From: DATDAW01 sp036524675
GTDB taxonomy: Bacteria > Verrucomicrobiota > Verrucomicrobiia > Chthoniobacterales > DASVRZ01
Direction: 5' to 3'
DNA: 64,000 nucleotides
Assembly: GCA_036524675.1 (NCBI GenBank)
Contig: DATDBU010000080.1
Location: forward strand, 1-64,000
Of this stretch, positions 33,159 through 43,040 are shown in pieces; position 1 is the first letter of the stretch; every line of letters starts with the position of its first letter. Below the pieces are notes generated by a model. That model did not search any database. It had not been told where the DNA came from and worked only from the letters and a program-made list of their open reading frames with translations. A program made the position numbers and the translations under genes.

Positions 33159-36011
33159 TTAGGCTGAAACCAACTGCCTCAACACGAACGGTAGAATGCC
33201 GCCATGGCGATAGTAATCGATCTCGATCGGCGTGTCGATACGCAGCTTGACGGGGATCTCGACCGTTTTGCCGTCGGCGTAGGTAATCCCCAAGGCAAGT
33301 TGTTGCAGTGGTTTGATATCGTCGTTGAGACCGATGACGTCGAAGACTTCCGTGCCGGTCAAGCCTAACGTCTGGGCATTGGTGCCCTCCAGGAATTGGA
33401 GCGGCAGCACTCCCATGCCAACAAGATTCGAGCGGTGAATACGTTCGTAGCTCTGCGCCACTACCGCTTTTACCCCCAGAAGCGCTGTTCCTTTGGCAGC
33501 CCAGTCACGGCTGGACCCAGTGCCGTACTCCTGCCCCGCGATAACAACCAGTGGCGTGCCGGCGTCCTGATACTTGATCGATGCATCGTAGATGGAGAGT
33601 TGTTCACCATCCGGATAGTGCTTGGTCACGCTGCCTTCGACTCCGGGAACCATGAGGTTTTTGATCCGGACATTTGCGAAGGTGCCGCGGGTCATCACAC
33701 GGTCGTTGCCACGACGGCTGCCGTAGCTGTTAAAATCGACCGGCTGCACGCCACTCGCCACGAGGAATTTGCCCGCCGCCGACGTCGCCTTGATCGCGCC
33801 CGCGGGAGAAATGTGATCGGTTGTAACGGAGTCGCCGAGGATGGCCAGCGGCCGCGCACCTTTGATTTCTTTGATTCCGCTGGGTTTCAGCGAAAAGTTT
33901 TTGAAGAACGGCGGTTCTTGAATGTATGTGGATTCCTCGTCCCAAGTGTAAACTTCTCCCGTGGAGGAGGGGATTTCGTTCCACTTGGGATTCTGCTCGG
34001 AGAAACCCGTATAAAGCCGTTTGAAGACTTCGGGTTTCAGCGCGCCCTCCATCGTGGTCCGGATTTCGTCGAGCGTGGGCCAGATTTCCTTGAGGTAGAC
34101 GGGCTTGCCGTCCTTGTCGGTGCCGAGCGGGTCCTTGCTGAGGTCGAGATCGACCCGTCCCGCGATGGCGAAGGCGATGACGAGTGGCGGCGACATGAGG
34201 AAATTCGCCTTGATATTCTGATGCACGCGCGCTTCGAAATTGCGGTTGCCGGAAAGGACGCTGGCGGTAACGAGGTCGTTTTTGCTGATCGCCTCTTCAA
34301 TGGCCGGATGCAGTGGGCCAGAGTTGCCGATACACGTCGTGCAGCCGTAACCGACGACCTGGAACCCCAGCTGATCGAGGTAGGGTTGGAGACCGGATTT
34401 GGTGAGGTAATCGCTGACCACGCGCGAGCCGGGAGCCAGCGAACTCTTGACGGACGGATTGACGGTGAGGCCGCGTTCGACGGCTTTCTTCGCAAGAAGA
34501 CCCGCGCCAACCATGACGCTTGGGTTGCTGGTGTTCGTGCAGCTCGTGATCGCGGCGATCAGCACGCTGCCGTGACCGATAGCCGTATCCACGCCGTGTT
34601 TGCCGTAGCCCGCGTCACCTTCAGGATCACCGGTGGGGCGATTGTTGGTCATCTCGGCTTTGTCGCGCTCTTCGCCTGGTTCAAAAGTGCTGTTTGCGTC
34701 GTCAGTGCTGGCCGGATCGTTGAGAATCGCCGGTGCCGAGCCGTTAAAGTGAACCGGAATCCGTGCGTTGAGGTCGGCGTCTGGTTTTCCGTAGCCACCT
34801 TCCGGCACCGGCTTATGAAGCAACGTCGAAAACGTTTCACCCAATTCGGGCAGATTAATGCGATCCTGCGGCCGCTTCGGGCCTGCAACGCCCGGCTGGA
34901 CGGTTGCGAGATCGAGATCGACGTCGACGCTGTATTCGACCTGGCCCTTCTTCGGAATGCCGAAAAGACCCTGCGCCTTGTAGTAATTCTCGAAAGCGGC
35001 AATTGCTTCCTCGGAACGCCCCGTGGCACGGAGATATTTGACCGACTCACCGTCGACACCGAAAAAGCCCATGGTCGCGCCGTATTCAGGCGCCATGTTC
35101 GCGATGGTGGCGCGATCGACGACCGGCAAGGACTCGGCGCCTTCGCCATAAAATTCGACAAATTTGCCGACCACTTTTTTAGCGCGGAGGAGTTGGGTGA
35201 CGTGGAGCGCTAGATCGGTTGCGGTGACGCCCTCGCTGAGACGGCCGGTCATGTGGACGCCTACGACTTCCGGCGTCAGGAAGTAAACCGGCTGCCCAAG
35301 CATGCCCGCCTCGGCTTCGATGCCGCCGACGCCCCAGCCGACGATGCCGATTCCATTAATCATCGTGGTGTGCGAATCGGTGCCAACCAACGTGTCCGGG
35401 TAATAAACCGTTTTGCCATTCAGTGGCGCCGTCAGAACGCCTTTCGCCAAGTATTCCAAGTTAACCTGGTGCACGATGCCGATGCCCGGAGGGACAACAC
35501 CAAAGGTCTTGAATGCTTGCTGTCCCCATTTCAGCAATTGATAGCGTTCGCGATTTCGCTGGAATTCAATGGCGAGGTTCAGATTTAGCGCTTCTTGAGA
35601 ACCGGCGAAGTCGACTTGCACTGAGTGATCGACCACGAGATCAACTGGGACGAGCGGTTCGACGATTTTCGGATTGCCACTCATTCGCGCGACTGCGCTG
35701 CGCATTGCGGCGAGATCGACCAGGAGCGGGACACCCGTGAAATCCTGCAAAACCACACGAGCAACGACGAACGGGATCTCCTCTTCGACAGGTTTCTTCG
35801 CGTTCCAGTTGGAGAGCGTAACGACGTCCTTCCACGAGACCTTCTTTTCATCGACGTTGCGCAGAACGGACTCGAGAACAACGCGGATGCTAGCTGGCAG
35901 CTTCGAAATCGGTCCAACGCCGAGTTCCTCCAAAGCCGGCAGCGAATAATAAGTGCCTTCAGTTCCATTTCCGGTGTCAAAAGTCTTTAGAGTATCGAGT
36001 TGGGTCGGCAT
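33159..36011 (-). CDS. acnA: Aconitate hydratase
   Basis: A 950-residue aconitase of the AcnA type, converting citrate to isocitrate in the TCA cycle. The marks are SHTTMINGIGIVGWGVGGIEAEAGM, cluster-binding region CTNTSNPSVM and CTTCIGNSGPL (Cys residues for the 4Fe-4S cluster), and a late EYGTGSSRDWAAKG. The linker around 400-460 is longer than usual. It lies 44 bases after the peroxiredoxin gene. The long opposite-strand frame (33396-35213) is a shadow. Confidence 0.96.
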   Translation of the reverse strand: MPTQLDTLKTFDTGNGTEGTYYSLPALEELGVGPISKLPASIRVVLESVLRNVDEKKVSWKDVVTLSNWNAKKPVEEEIPFVVARVVLQDFTGVPLLVDLAAMRSAVARMSGNPKIVEPLVPVDLVVDHSVQVDFAGSQEALNLNLAIEFQRNRERYQLLKWGQQAFKTFGVVPPGIGIVHQVNLEYLAKGVLTAPLNGKTVYYPDTLVGTDSHTTMINGIGIVGWGVGGIEAEAGMLGQPVYFLTPEVVGVHMTGRLSEGVTATDLALHVTQLLRAKKVVGKFVEFYGEGAESLPVVDRATIANMAPEYGATMGFFGVDGESVKYLRATGRSEEAIAAFENYYKAQGLFGIPKKGQVEYSVDVDLDLATVQPGVAGPKRPQDRINLPELGETFSTLLHKPVPEGGYGKPDADLNARIPVHFNGSAPAILNDPASTDDANSTFEPGEERDKAEMTNNRPTGDPEGDAGYGKHGVDTAIGHGSVLIAAITSCTNTSNPSVMVGAGLLAKKAVERGLTVNPSVKSSLAPGSRVVSDYLTKSGLQPYLDQLGFQVVGYGCTTCIGNSGPLHPAIEEAISKNDLVTASVLSGNRNFEARVHQNIKANFLMSPPLVIAFAIAGRVDLDLSKDPLGTDKDGKPVYLKEIWPTLDEIRTTMEGALKPEVFKRLYTGFSEQNPKWNEIPSSTGEVYTWDEESTYIQEPPFFKNFSLKPSGIKEIKGARPLAILGDSVTTDHISPAGAIKATSAAGKFLVASGVQPVDFNSYGSRRGNDRVMTRGTFANVRIKNLMVPGVEGSVTKHYPDGEQLSIYDASIKYQDAGTPLVVIAGQEYGTGSSRDWAAKGTALLGVKAVVAQSYERIHRSNLVGMGVLPLQFLEGTNAQTLGLTGTEVFDVIGLNDDIKPLQQLALGITYADGKTVEIPVKLRIDTPIEIDYYRHGGILPFVLRQLVSA

Positions 36012-36055
36012 GTTCTTGATGTGATTAAATGGCTAAATGGAAAAAATTGCTCAGG

Positions 36056-36550
36056 TTATTTCAGTTCGGCGAGCTTGGCGCTGATAGCGTGGAAATCAGG
36101 CAATTCTTTCGGACTTTCCGAGACCTGTGCATACTGGATGACGCCCAGTTTATCCACGATGAAAGCCGATCGCTTCGCGACGCCACCCATGGGTAGATTC
36201 ATCGCCGGAAGAAAGGAGTCGTAAGCCACGCCGAAAGCCCGAGCAACATTGTGCTCGTAGTCGCTGAGCAATGCCACGGTGATTTTTTCTCTCTGGGCCC
36301 ATGCTTCCTGCGCAAACGGATTGTCTCCGCTGATCCCCAGCACTTCTGCGTTCACCGAAGCATAGGCATCGAGTCCCTGGCTCACACTACACATCTCTGT
36401 CGTGCAAACCCCTGTGAAAGCCATCGGGAAAAACAGAATGAGCGTGTTCTTTTGTCCGATAAAATCGCTCAGCGAGACGAGTTTCGGACCGTCGGCCGTC
36501 TTGGTTGGGAGTGTAAAATCGGGGGCTTTGTCGCCAACTTGGAGTGCCAT
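36056..36550 (-). CDS. Peroxiredoxin (AhpE/Bcp type)
   Basis: A 164-residue thiol peroxidase. It begins MALQVGDKAPDFTLP and has the peroxidatic cysteine C49 in FPMAFTGVCTTEMC, with a second Cys at 54 that may resolve the sulfenic acid. It lies directly upstream of acnA, whose 4Fe-4S cluster is oxidation-sensitive, so co-expression could protect aconitase. This link is inference; the family is clear. Confidence 0.92.
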   Translation of the reverse strand: MALQVGDKAPDFTLPTKTADGPKLVSLSDFIGQKNTLILFFPMAFTGVCTTEMCSVSQGLDAYASVNAEVLGISGDNPFAQEAWAQREKITVALLSDYEHNVARAFGVAYDSFLPAMNLPMGGVAKRSAFIVDKLGVIQYAQVSESPKELPDFHAISAKLAELK

Positions 36551-36659
36551 AAATATTTCGGGTAATCGTTTGGGTGCTCTCGCCGTGCCTGCCGCGTTAT
36601 TCCCATAGTAGAAAGAGCGGAAAGCGGGTCAATAATGAAACGAAAAATACGGGCTTTGC

Positions 36660-37520
36660 CTATTTTAAACTGTCCACAATTACCGTTAGATTGTGCTTCA
36701 TCATACCTTCATAGGTTGCCTCAGCTCCCGTCGCCGCGAGACCGTCGGCATACATTGCCCCGCCAACCTTCGCTCCCGTTTCGCGCGTGATCTCATTCAT
36801 CACTTTCGGATTCGCCGCAATTTCCACGAAAACGGCACGGACATTCTCGCTGCGGATCGTATCAATGAGCTTCGCAATCTTCTGATTTGATGGCTCATCC
36901 TCAGGGCGAACTCCATCCACGCCGAACAGTGTAAAACCGAATTCCGGTCCGTAGTATTGAAATGCCGTATGAGAGGTCACGAGTTTGCGGCGATCCCGTG
37001 GCAATTCGGCCAGTTTTACACGTGCCCATTTGGCGAGTGCATCGAGCGATGTGTTGTAAGCGGCGGCGTTTTCGGCAAAAAACGGCGCGTTAATCGGCGA
37101 GATTCGGCTTAATTCGCTTCGGACGATCTCTGTGGCTTCCTGTACATTTTTAATACTGTGCCACCAATGCGGATCGTCTGTCAGGACGGGGTTCGAAATC
37201 CGGTCGCCCACGGCGACAACCGCTGCTCGTGTCCCGGAGCTCTCGGGCAATTTGGCCAGATAGCCTTCCATGTGACGGCCCGATGCAAGAATCAAGCCAG
37301 CGTTGGAGATCGACACCATGTCGCTCGGGGTTGGCTGGAATTCATGCGGGTCGGTTCCCGCTGGAATCAAATTCACTACGTCGACGCGATCCGCGCCGAC
37401 TTTTTGCGCGATTTCGGTTAGAACGGTCGAAAGCGAAACCACACGGATTCTTTCCTCGGCCCGCATGAATCCGCTGCAGAGGAGCAAAACGACAAAAAAT
37501 GGAACCAACCGTTTGAGCAT
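36660..37520 (-). CDS. Metal-binding periplasmic solute protein (ZnuA/MntC family), orphan
   Basis: A 286-residue exported protein starting at ATG 37520 (MLKRLVPFFVVLLLCSGFM). It has the cluster A-I binding-protein marks: AGTDPHEFQPTPSDM with a metal-ligand His, TSHTAFQYYGPEFGF, and VFVEIAANPKVMNEI with an acidic residue. Such proteins carry Zn or Mn to an ABC importer. The lipobox is not clear. No ATPase or permease gene is in the window, so its partner must lie elsewhere. Confidence 0.88.
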   Translation of the reverse strand: MLKRLVPFFVVLLLCSGFMRAEERIRVVSLSTVLTEIAQKVGADRVDVVNLIPAGTDPHEFQPTPSDMVSISNAGLILASGRHMEGYLAKLPESSGTRAAVVAVGDRISNPVLTDDPHWWHSIKNVQEATEIVRSELSRISPINAPFFAENAAAYNTSLDALAKWARVKLAELPRDRRKLVTSHTAFQYYGPEFGFTLFGVDGVRPEDEPSNQKIAKLIDTIRSENVRAVFVEIAANPKVMNEITRETGAKVGGAMYADGLAATGAEATYEGMMKHNLTVIVDSLK

Positions 37521-37640
37521 CAAAGAATAAAAACTGGCTGGAGTTTTATTGCAAGCAAATGGCATTTACCGATACCAGAGATTTGCGCTTGGATCCAACT
37601 GCCTTTGCCCAGTGAAACGGCGATGCTACTTTGAAGACTT

Positions 37641-39809
37641 ATGCCGTTTCACCTCGCTTCAAACTACCATCCACAAGGCGATCAGGCGCAGGCGATCGCG
37701 AAACTGACTGCATCCATTGAGGCAGGGAACCGGCATCAAACACTCCTCGGCGTTACCGGATCGGGAAAGACGTTTACGGCGGCAAATGTGATACGCAATG
37801 TAGACCGGCCGACGCTCGTCATTTCGCACAACAAAACGCTCGCGGCGCAGTTGTACTCGGAGTTCAAACAGTTCTTCCCGGACAATGCTGTCGAATATTT
37901 CGTCAGCTACTTCGATTATTACCAGCCGGAAGCCTACATTCCGAGGTCTGACACCTACATCGAGAAAGACTCGTCGATTAACGAAGAGATCGAACGGTTG
38001 CGATTGTCGGCGACCAGTTCGCTACTGAGCCGGCGCGACGTCATTGTGGTGGCGAGCGTATCGTGCATTTACGGTTTGGGCTCGCCGGAAGACTACCTGA
38101 ATATGTTGCTGTCAGTGTATGCCGGGCAGCAGACAACCCGGGAACAATTGCTGGCAAAACTCGTCGATATGCTTTACGAGCGCAACGACGTGGCCTTCAG
38201 CCGCGGCAGGTTTCGTGTCCGTGGCGATGTCGTCGAAGTGCACCCAGCGAACCTCGACGAAACAGCCTACCGAATTGAGTTTTTCGGCGATGAAATCGAC
38301 CGGATTAGCCGATTCGATCCGCTGACGGGACACGTCGAGGAGGATATTAAGAAGCTGACGATTTTTCCGGCGAAACAGTTCGTCACGCCCTATGACAAAC
38401 TTCAGCGGGCGATGCGATCTATTCGTGCCGAACTCGATGAGCGCATCGTCTGGTTCGAGGCACAAGGCAAACTGCTCGAAGCGCAGCGCCTCAAGATGCG
38501 GACTGAATACGACCTCGAGATGATGCAGGAAATGGGGTTCTGCTCGGGGATCGAGAATTATTCCCGCCATTTGAGCGGTCGCGAGCCGGGATCGCGGCCT
38601 TTTACACTGTTGGATTTTTTTCCGAACGATTACCTGCTCGTGATCGACGAATCGCATGCCTCTGTCCCGCAAATCGGCGGTATGTACGAGGGCGACCGAT
38701 CGCGGAAATCGGTGCTTGTGGAATACGGCTTCCGTCTGCCCAGCGCGCTGGACAACCGGCCACTGAATTTCCCGGAGTTCATGCAGATGACGCGCCAAAT
38801 TTTATACATTAGCGCTACGCCGTCGGACTTCGAAATCCGAAACAGCGTCGTTGGGAACGATCAATATCTTCCCGGAAAAAATGGCGACGCTCCCAGACCG
38901 GCTGTGCGGGCGTCGAATCAGGGCGCCAGCGACGAGTCACCGGAAAAGTTCGATGCTCACACGGCCGGAAAACCACTCATTGTCGAACAGATCATCCGCC
39001 CTACGGGTTTGCTCGATCCGAAAATCACGATTCGCCCACTCAAAGGCCAGATTGATGAGACGCTCGAGCTCTGCCGGGCCCGTATCGAGAAACAGGAACG
39101 GATTCTTATTACGACACTTACGAAGCGGACGGCTGAAGACTTGTCCGATTACTTGCGGGACGTTGGGCTCAAAGTGCGATATCTGCACAGCGATATCGAC
39201 ACGATTGAGCGCGTGGAAATCTTACGCGCGCTACGAGCCGCAGAGTTTGACGTTTTGGTCGGCATCAATCTCCTCCGTGAAGGCCTCGATCTCCCCGAAG
39301 TCTCGCTCGTATGCATTCTGGATGCCGATAAAGAAGGTTACCTCCGCAGCCAGACGTCCCTCATCCAGACGGCCGGACGCGCCGCCCGCCACGTCAACGG
39401 CGAAGTTGTCCTTTTTGCGGATCAAATGACGGGCTCCATGCAACAGCTCATCAACGTGACGGAGTACCGTCGGCGTCGTCAGATCGAATACAACGAAGCC
39501 AACGGCATTACTCCCGTGAGCGTACGGCGCGCCGTGCAGGAAAGTCTGCACATGATTTTGAAAGGAAGGCAGGTCGAGGAATCGGTCGTCCGCGAAACCG
39601 GCGCCAGCCTCGACGTCACCGAAGTCTTGCGCGAATTGCAGGAGGAAATGCAGGCTGCCGCAGCCAACCTCGAATACGAAAAGGCCGCCTTGTTGCGGGA
39701 CCAAATTATGGAGCTGAAGAACGGCGCGGGCATATCCAAGATCGAGCCGGCACGCAGACCGGTGAGCTACAACGGGAAGGGCGGGAGAAAAAAGAAATCT
39801 CGCAAATAG
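37641..39809 (+). CDS. uvrB: Excinuclease ABC subunit B
   Basis: A 722-residue DNA damage-handling helicase-like subunit of nucleotide excision repair. Walker A is LLGVTGSGKTFTAANV; the beta-hairpin is in VSYFDYYQPEAYIPR; later come VIDESHASVPQ, ISATPSDFE, and EQIIRPTGLLDP; the C-terminal UVR helix is AAANLEYEKAALLRDQIMEL. The protein is about 40 residues longer than usual because of an insert between ISATPSDFEIR and VEQIIRPTG (near residues 400-445, GKNGDAPRPAVRASNQG...). No other deviation is seen. Confidence 0.96.
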   Translation: MPFHLASNYHPQGDQAQAIAKLTASIEAGNRHQTLLGVTGSGKTFTAANVIRNVDRPTLVISHNKTLAAQLYSEFKQFFPDNAVEYFVSYFDYYQPEAYIPRSDTYIEKDSSINEEIERLRLSATSSLLSRRDVIVVASVSCIYGLGSPEDYLNMLLSVYAGQQTTREQLLAKLVDMLYERNDVAFSRGRFRVRGDVVEVHPANLDETAYRIEFFGDEIDRISRFDPLTGHVEEDIKKLTIFPAKQFVTPYDKLQRAMRSIRAELDERIVWFEAQGKLLEAQRLKMRTEYDLEMMQEMGFCSGIENYSRHLSGREPGSRPFTLLDFFPNDYLLVIDESHASVPQIGGMYEGDRSRKSVLVEYGFRLPSALDNRPLNFPEFMQMTRQILYISATPSDFEIRNSVVGNDQYLPGKNGDAPRPAVRASNQGASDESPEKFDAHTAGKPLIVEQIIRPTGLLDPKITIRPLKGQIDETLELCRARIEKQERILITTLTKRTAEDLSDYLRDVGLKVRYLHSDIDTIERVEILRALRAAEFDVLVGINLLREGLDLPEVSLVCILDADKEGYLRSQTSLIQTAGRAARHVNGEVVLFADQMTGSMQQLINVTEYRRRRQIEYNEANGITPVSVRRAVQESLHMILKGRQVEESVVRETGASLDVTEVLRELQEEMQAAAANLEYEKAALLRDQIMELKNGAGISKIEPARRPVSYNGKGGRKKKSRK

Positions 39810-39851
39810 GGCAGGGGGCCAACTATCCAAACGGACTGTTTCTCCCGATTT

Positions 39852-40757
39852 ATGAAGTGGTTCTCTCTGTGTGCCGTTCTGATTTTTTGCGTCTCACTCA
39901 AAGCCGGAGGACAGGCTCCTCTTGCGACGCCTCCGCGCCAAACACCATTGAATGACGTCCTCGCGGCATCCGTCCCTGCGGACGGCATTTCCGAAAAAGG
40001 CCAAATGGCGCTCGCAATCAAGCCGGAGAAGTGGCGGACCGCAGAAACGCCCAATTTCTACATCCATTACCGCCGGCAAACCGAAGCCCGGAAAGTCGCT
40101 CGCGAGATTGAATTTGATCTTTTCATCATCGCACAGACGCTCGGCGTGCAACCGTCCCGCTACTCCAAGAAATCGCACGTCTATGTTTTCGAGGATGAAA
40201 ACGAATGGCGCGAATTCATCATCAAGGCGGACATGCCGGAATGGGTTGCTAGTTTTGCACACGGCGATGAGCTCTTTTTGAACGTCCGCGAAACTCGCGG
40301 CTCAGCGCCGTTTGATTCGCGCACGCTCGCGCACGAGACGACTCATGCGGTTGTTGCGCGTATTTACGGACCGCAAAATGGCTGGCCTCTCTGGCTCAAC
40401 GAAGGTTTTGCCGAATACATGGGAGGCGCAGCCATCTCTGCGCGAAAAAATCAGACGCTTAAACGCCATTTCGACCCGCTCTTCGCGAACGGAAACATCA
40501 TCCCTATGAGCCTGGATGAACTCGAACAAACGAAGATTTATCCTCAATCCAGTGTCGCCCGGCTCTATGAATCGGGACAGGCTGCAGTCCGTTTGCTTAT
40601 GATCAGCGGCCCTCCGGATCGGTTTGTGCAGCTGGTGAATATGCTTACCGCGGGCAAAACACTGGCCGAAGGGGTCGAAGCGCTATATGGAGACAAGTTC
40701 AAAAATTACGACGACTTCAAAAAGGCGTATTTCAAGATAACAACCAACAGCCGATAG
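39852..40757 (+). CDS. Secreted gluzincin-like metalloprotease (peptidase MA/DUF1570)
   Basis: A 301-residue exported protein. A signal peptide (residues 1-21) is followed by a folded N-part and the zinc motif HETTHAVVARIYG near residue 163, with a Glu-containing downstream LNEGFAEYMGG as the third ligand. This is the HExxH-like layout with Thr in the second-last position (HETTH); the essential Glu is present. Such proteins are often extracytoplasmic proteases. It ends one base before holA, so it shares its transcript. Confidence 0.85.
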   Translation: MKWFSLCAVLIFCVSLKAGGQAPLATPPRQTPLNDVLAASVPADGISEKGQMALAIKPEKWRTAETPNFYIHYRRQTEARKVAREIEFDLFIIAQTLGVQPSRYSKKSHVYVFEDENEWREFIIKADMPEWVASFAHGDELFLNVRETRGSAPFDSRTLAHETTHAVVARIYGPQNGWPLWLNEGFAEYMGGAAISARKNQTLKRHFDPLFANGNIIPMSLDELEQTKIYPQSSVARLYESGQAAVRLLMISGPPDRFVQLVNMLTAGKTLAEGVEALYGDKFKNYDDFKKAYFKITTNSR

Positions 40758-40758
40758 A

Positions 40759-41886
40759 ATGCCGCCAAAGGGAAAATCAGCGATCGCAACCGCTTCCGCG
40801 ATTTACGCTGTTGTCGGGAACGACGAGGCCGAGGTCAAACGCGTGGCGCGCGATCTTTCGCTCAAGCTCGCGCCCAAAGAAGCCGGGGAGTTCGGCGTCG
40901 AAATCATCGACGGCGCTGCAGAAAATGCGGAGCAGGCCCGCCAGCGCGTTTCCCAAACCATTGATGCTTTGCTGACCGTGCCATTTTTCGGCGGCGGAAA
41001 GCTCGTCTGGCTCAAAAATGCCAGCTTTCTCGCCGACAATGTCGCGGGCCGCGCCGAGTCTGTCCTCGAAGCCGTGGAAACGCTTGCCGAAAAACTGCGG
41101 ACTGGGCTTGCGCCGGATGTCACTTTTCTGTTGAGCGCGCCGGATATCGACAAGCGCCGTTCCTTTTACAAGACACTGGGGAAAATCGCCAATCTGCAGG
41201 TTTTCGACAAGATCGACACCAGCCGCGGCAACTGGGAGGAGCAAGTCGAGGCAATGATTACCGCTGAGGGACGTAAATCAGGGCTCCGCTTCGAACGCGA
41301 AGCTCTTGAGTTGTTCGTCCAACTCACGGGTGCCGATACGCGTCAAATTGCAAATGAGCTCGAAAAACTCGACCTCTTTCTCGGCAAAAAACGTGTCGTC
41401 GATCATGACACCGTCCGTCTTCTCGTAGCCCAAACCCGCGAAGGGGTCGTTTTCGAACTCGGGAATGTCCTCGCCCGGCGCGACCTCCGCGAATCGCTCC
41501 TGCTGGTCGATCAACTCTTGAGACAAGGAGAAACGGCCGTCGGAATTCTCTTCGCCGCCATCATCCCGACCGTTCGCAACCTGCTTGTCGCAAAAGACTT
41601 GATGGTTCGCCACAAACTTCGTCCGCCGGACAATCCTTTCAACTTTGCTCGCACTCTCGAAAGGCTGCCGCAGGATGCCATTCGTCATCTTCCGCGCAAA
41701 AAAGACGGCTCGGTGAATACGTTTTCTCTAGGTTTTGCCGCGCAGGGAGCGTCGAAATATCAACTTCCGGAGCTCGAAGATGCGCTAAAGACTTGCCTGG
41801 AAGCCAATCAGAAAATGGTCACCACCCAGCTCGACCCGGCGCTGATTCTAACCCAGTTGATTGTTCGCATTGTCGGTAAGAAATAA
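40759..41886 (+). CDS. holA: DNA polymerase III subunit delta
   Basis: A 375-residue clamp-loader subunit. It has the weak N-terminal AAA+ fold (YAVVGNDEAEVKRVARDL; VPFFGGGKLVWLKNASFL), a middle ITAEGRKSGLRFEREALELF, and the C-terminal collar helices (DPALILTQLIVRIV). Delta opens the beta clamp on DNA. The ATG at 40759 follows the previous stop by one base. Sequence is diverged, so identity rests on length and these motifs. Confidence 0.88.
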   Translation: MPPKGKSAIATASAIYAVVGNDEAEVKRVARDLSLKLAPKEAGEFGVEIIDGAAENAEQARQRVSQTIDALLTVPFFGGGKLVWLKNASFLADNVAGRAESVLEAVETLAEKLRTGLAPDVTFLLSAPDIDKRRSFYKTLGKIANLQVFDKIDTSRGNWEEQVEAMITAEGRKSGLRFEREALELFVQLTGADTRQIANELEKLDLFLGKKRVVDHDTVRLLVAQTREGVVFELGNVLARRDLRESLLLVDQLLRQGETAVGILFAAIIPTVRNLLVAKDLMVRHKLRPPDNPFNFARTLERLPQDAIRHLPRKKDGSVNTFSLGFAAQGASKYQLPELEDALKTCLEANQKMVTTQLDPALILTQLIVRIVGKK

Positions 41887-41937
41887 ACGGCAGCGCCTCG
41901 TTCACGCGGAAGTGTCCGGTGCCAAGACCGCGCCGGT

Positions 41938-42951
41938 TCATTTCGAAGTCTTGAACGTGGTCAACGCGATATCCCCTCCGCTCGACCGCAAACGCAGCGC
42001 GTGCCCGCCGCCGTGAATGTTGCTTTGGAAGGATGACGACGCCGCTTTGTTCGTGACCACCTGCCCAAAATCCGTCTTCACCTCACCTCCGGAACTCTTG
42101 GCGTCGATATTTGCCACGACGTCAGTCGGCAGGACCACCCGAATGTTGCCGCCGGCCGTGCTCAAATCGCAATCACCTTTGGGGGATTCTTTAAATTCCA
42201 CATCGATATCACCACCGGCGGTTTTCGCCTCCAAGGCGCCACCTGCAGAGGCAATACTAATGTCGCCCCCCGCCGTTTTGATCACGGAAGGGTTTCCGGC
42301 ATAAATCACTTCGATGTCGCCGCCAGAGGATTTCGCCTCGACGCCGGCAAGGGCCGAACCGACTGAGATTGTTCCACCCGCAGCCCGCGCTTTAAGCGGC
42401 CCCGTTACTTCCTGTACATAAATGTCGCCTCCCGAGCAGACAAGCTCCGCATTTCCGTCAACCCGCTCCACCGCAACGCCGTCCGCCGCAGACCTAATGG
42501 ATACATCGCCCTCGATACTTCCAACGCGGATTCCGCCGACACCACTGTCGATATCGACTGAAAATTTCCTCGGGACCGTGATCTGATAAAAGTCCGTTAC
42601 GTCTCCGAGCTGCAGACGTGGAAGAGGGGAGGAATCGCGCCGCGTCTGAATCCGCAGCTCGTTGCTGGAAGTCGTTACGTCGATTTTTTGTTCCGCCAGA
42701 GCCCGTTTCGGATCGCCGCGAAGGCTCGTCATTTGCCGGCTTACGTGGATCGTAACTCCAGAAATGTCCGCAGTTTGCACTTCGACAGCGCCTTGGCTCA
42801 GTTTCATCACGAGTTTCCCGCCAGGTTGCATGGGATACGTTCCAGAGAGATTCTCCGAAGCTGTGCGAACTTTGCATCCAGCCGAAGTCAGCACGAAAAC
42901 GGCGCCGAATAATAAGATTGCGGCGGATCTCAAAATTTTTCCCATATCCAT
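41938..42951 (-). CDS. DUF4097 beta-repeat lipoprotein
   Basis: A 337-residue protein. The N-terminus has a lipobox at C26 (VLTSAGC), so it is probably lipid-anchored. The body is a series of short GGDI/GGTI-bearing strands (SGGDIEVIYAG, AGGDISIAS, SAGGALEA, SSGGEVKTDF), the parallel beta-helix pattern of DUF4097. It is likely a periplasmic or surface structural protein; the ligand is unknown. It is divergent from the DUF2062 gene. Confidence 0.85.
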   Translation of the reverse strand: MDMGKILRSAAILLFGAVFVLTSAGCKVRTASENLSGTYPMQPGGKLVMKLSQGAVEVQTADISGVTIHVSRQMTSLRGDPKRALAEQKIDVTTSSNELRIQTRRDSSPLPRLQLGDVTDFYQITVPRKFSVDIDSGVGGIRVGSIEGDVSIRSAADGVAVERVDGNAELVCSGGDIYVQEVTGPLKARAAGGTISVGSALAGVEAKSSGGDIEVIYAGNPSVIKTAGGDISIASAGGALEAKTAGGDIDVEFKESPKGDCDLSTAGGNIRVVLPTDVVANIDAKSSGGEVKTDFGQVVTNKAASSSFQSNIHGGGHALRLRSSGGDIALTTFKTSK

Positions 42952-43040
42952 ACGATGCAGACAGGAAACAGTTCGGATTCAATTTTTTTCCAAAAACTTC
43001 GCTTAGCGTAAGCTGTTGCCCTGTCTGAAGTTCCTTACCC

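Noticed and set aside
33396..35213. 605-residue frame on the plus strand opposite acnA
   Set aside because: It lies wholly inside the clear aconitase gene, has no family pattern, and is a codon-structure shadow.
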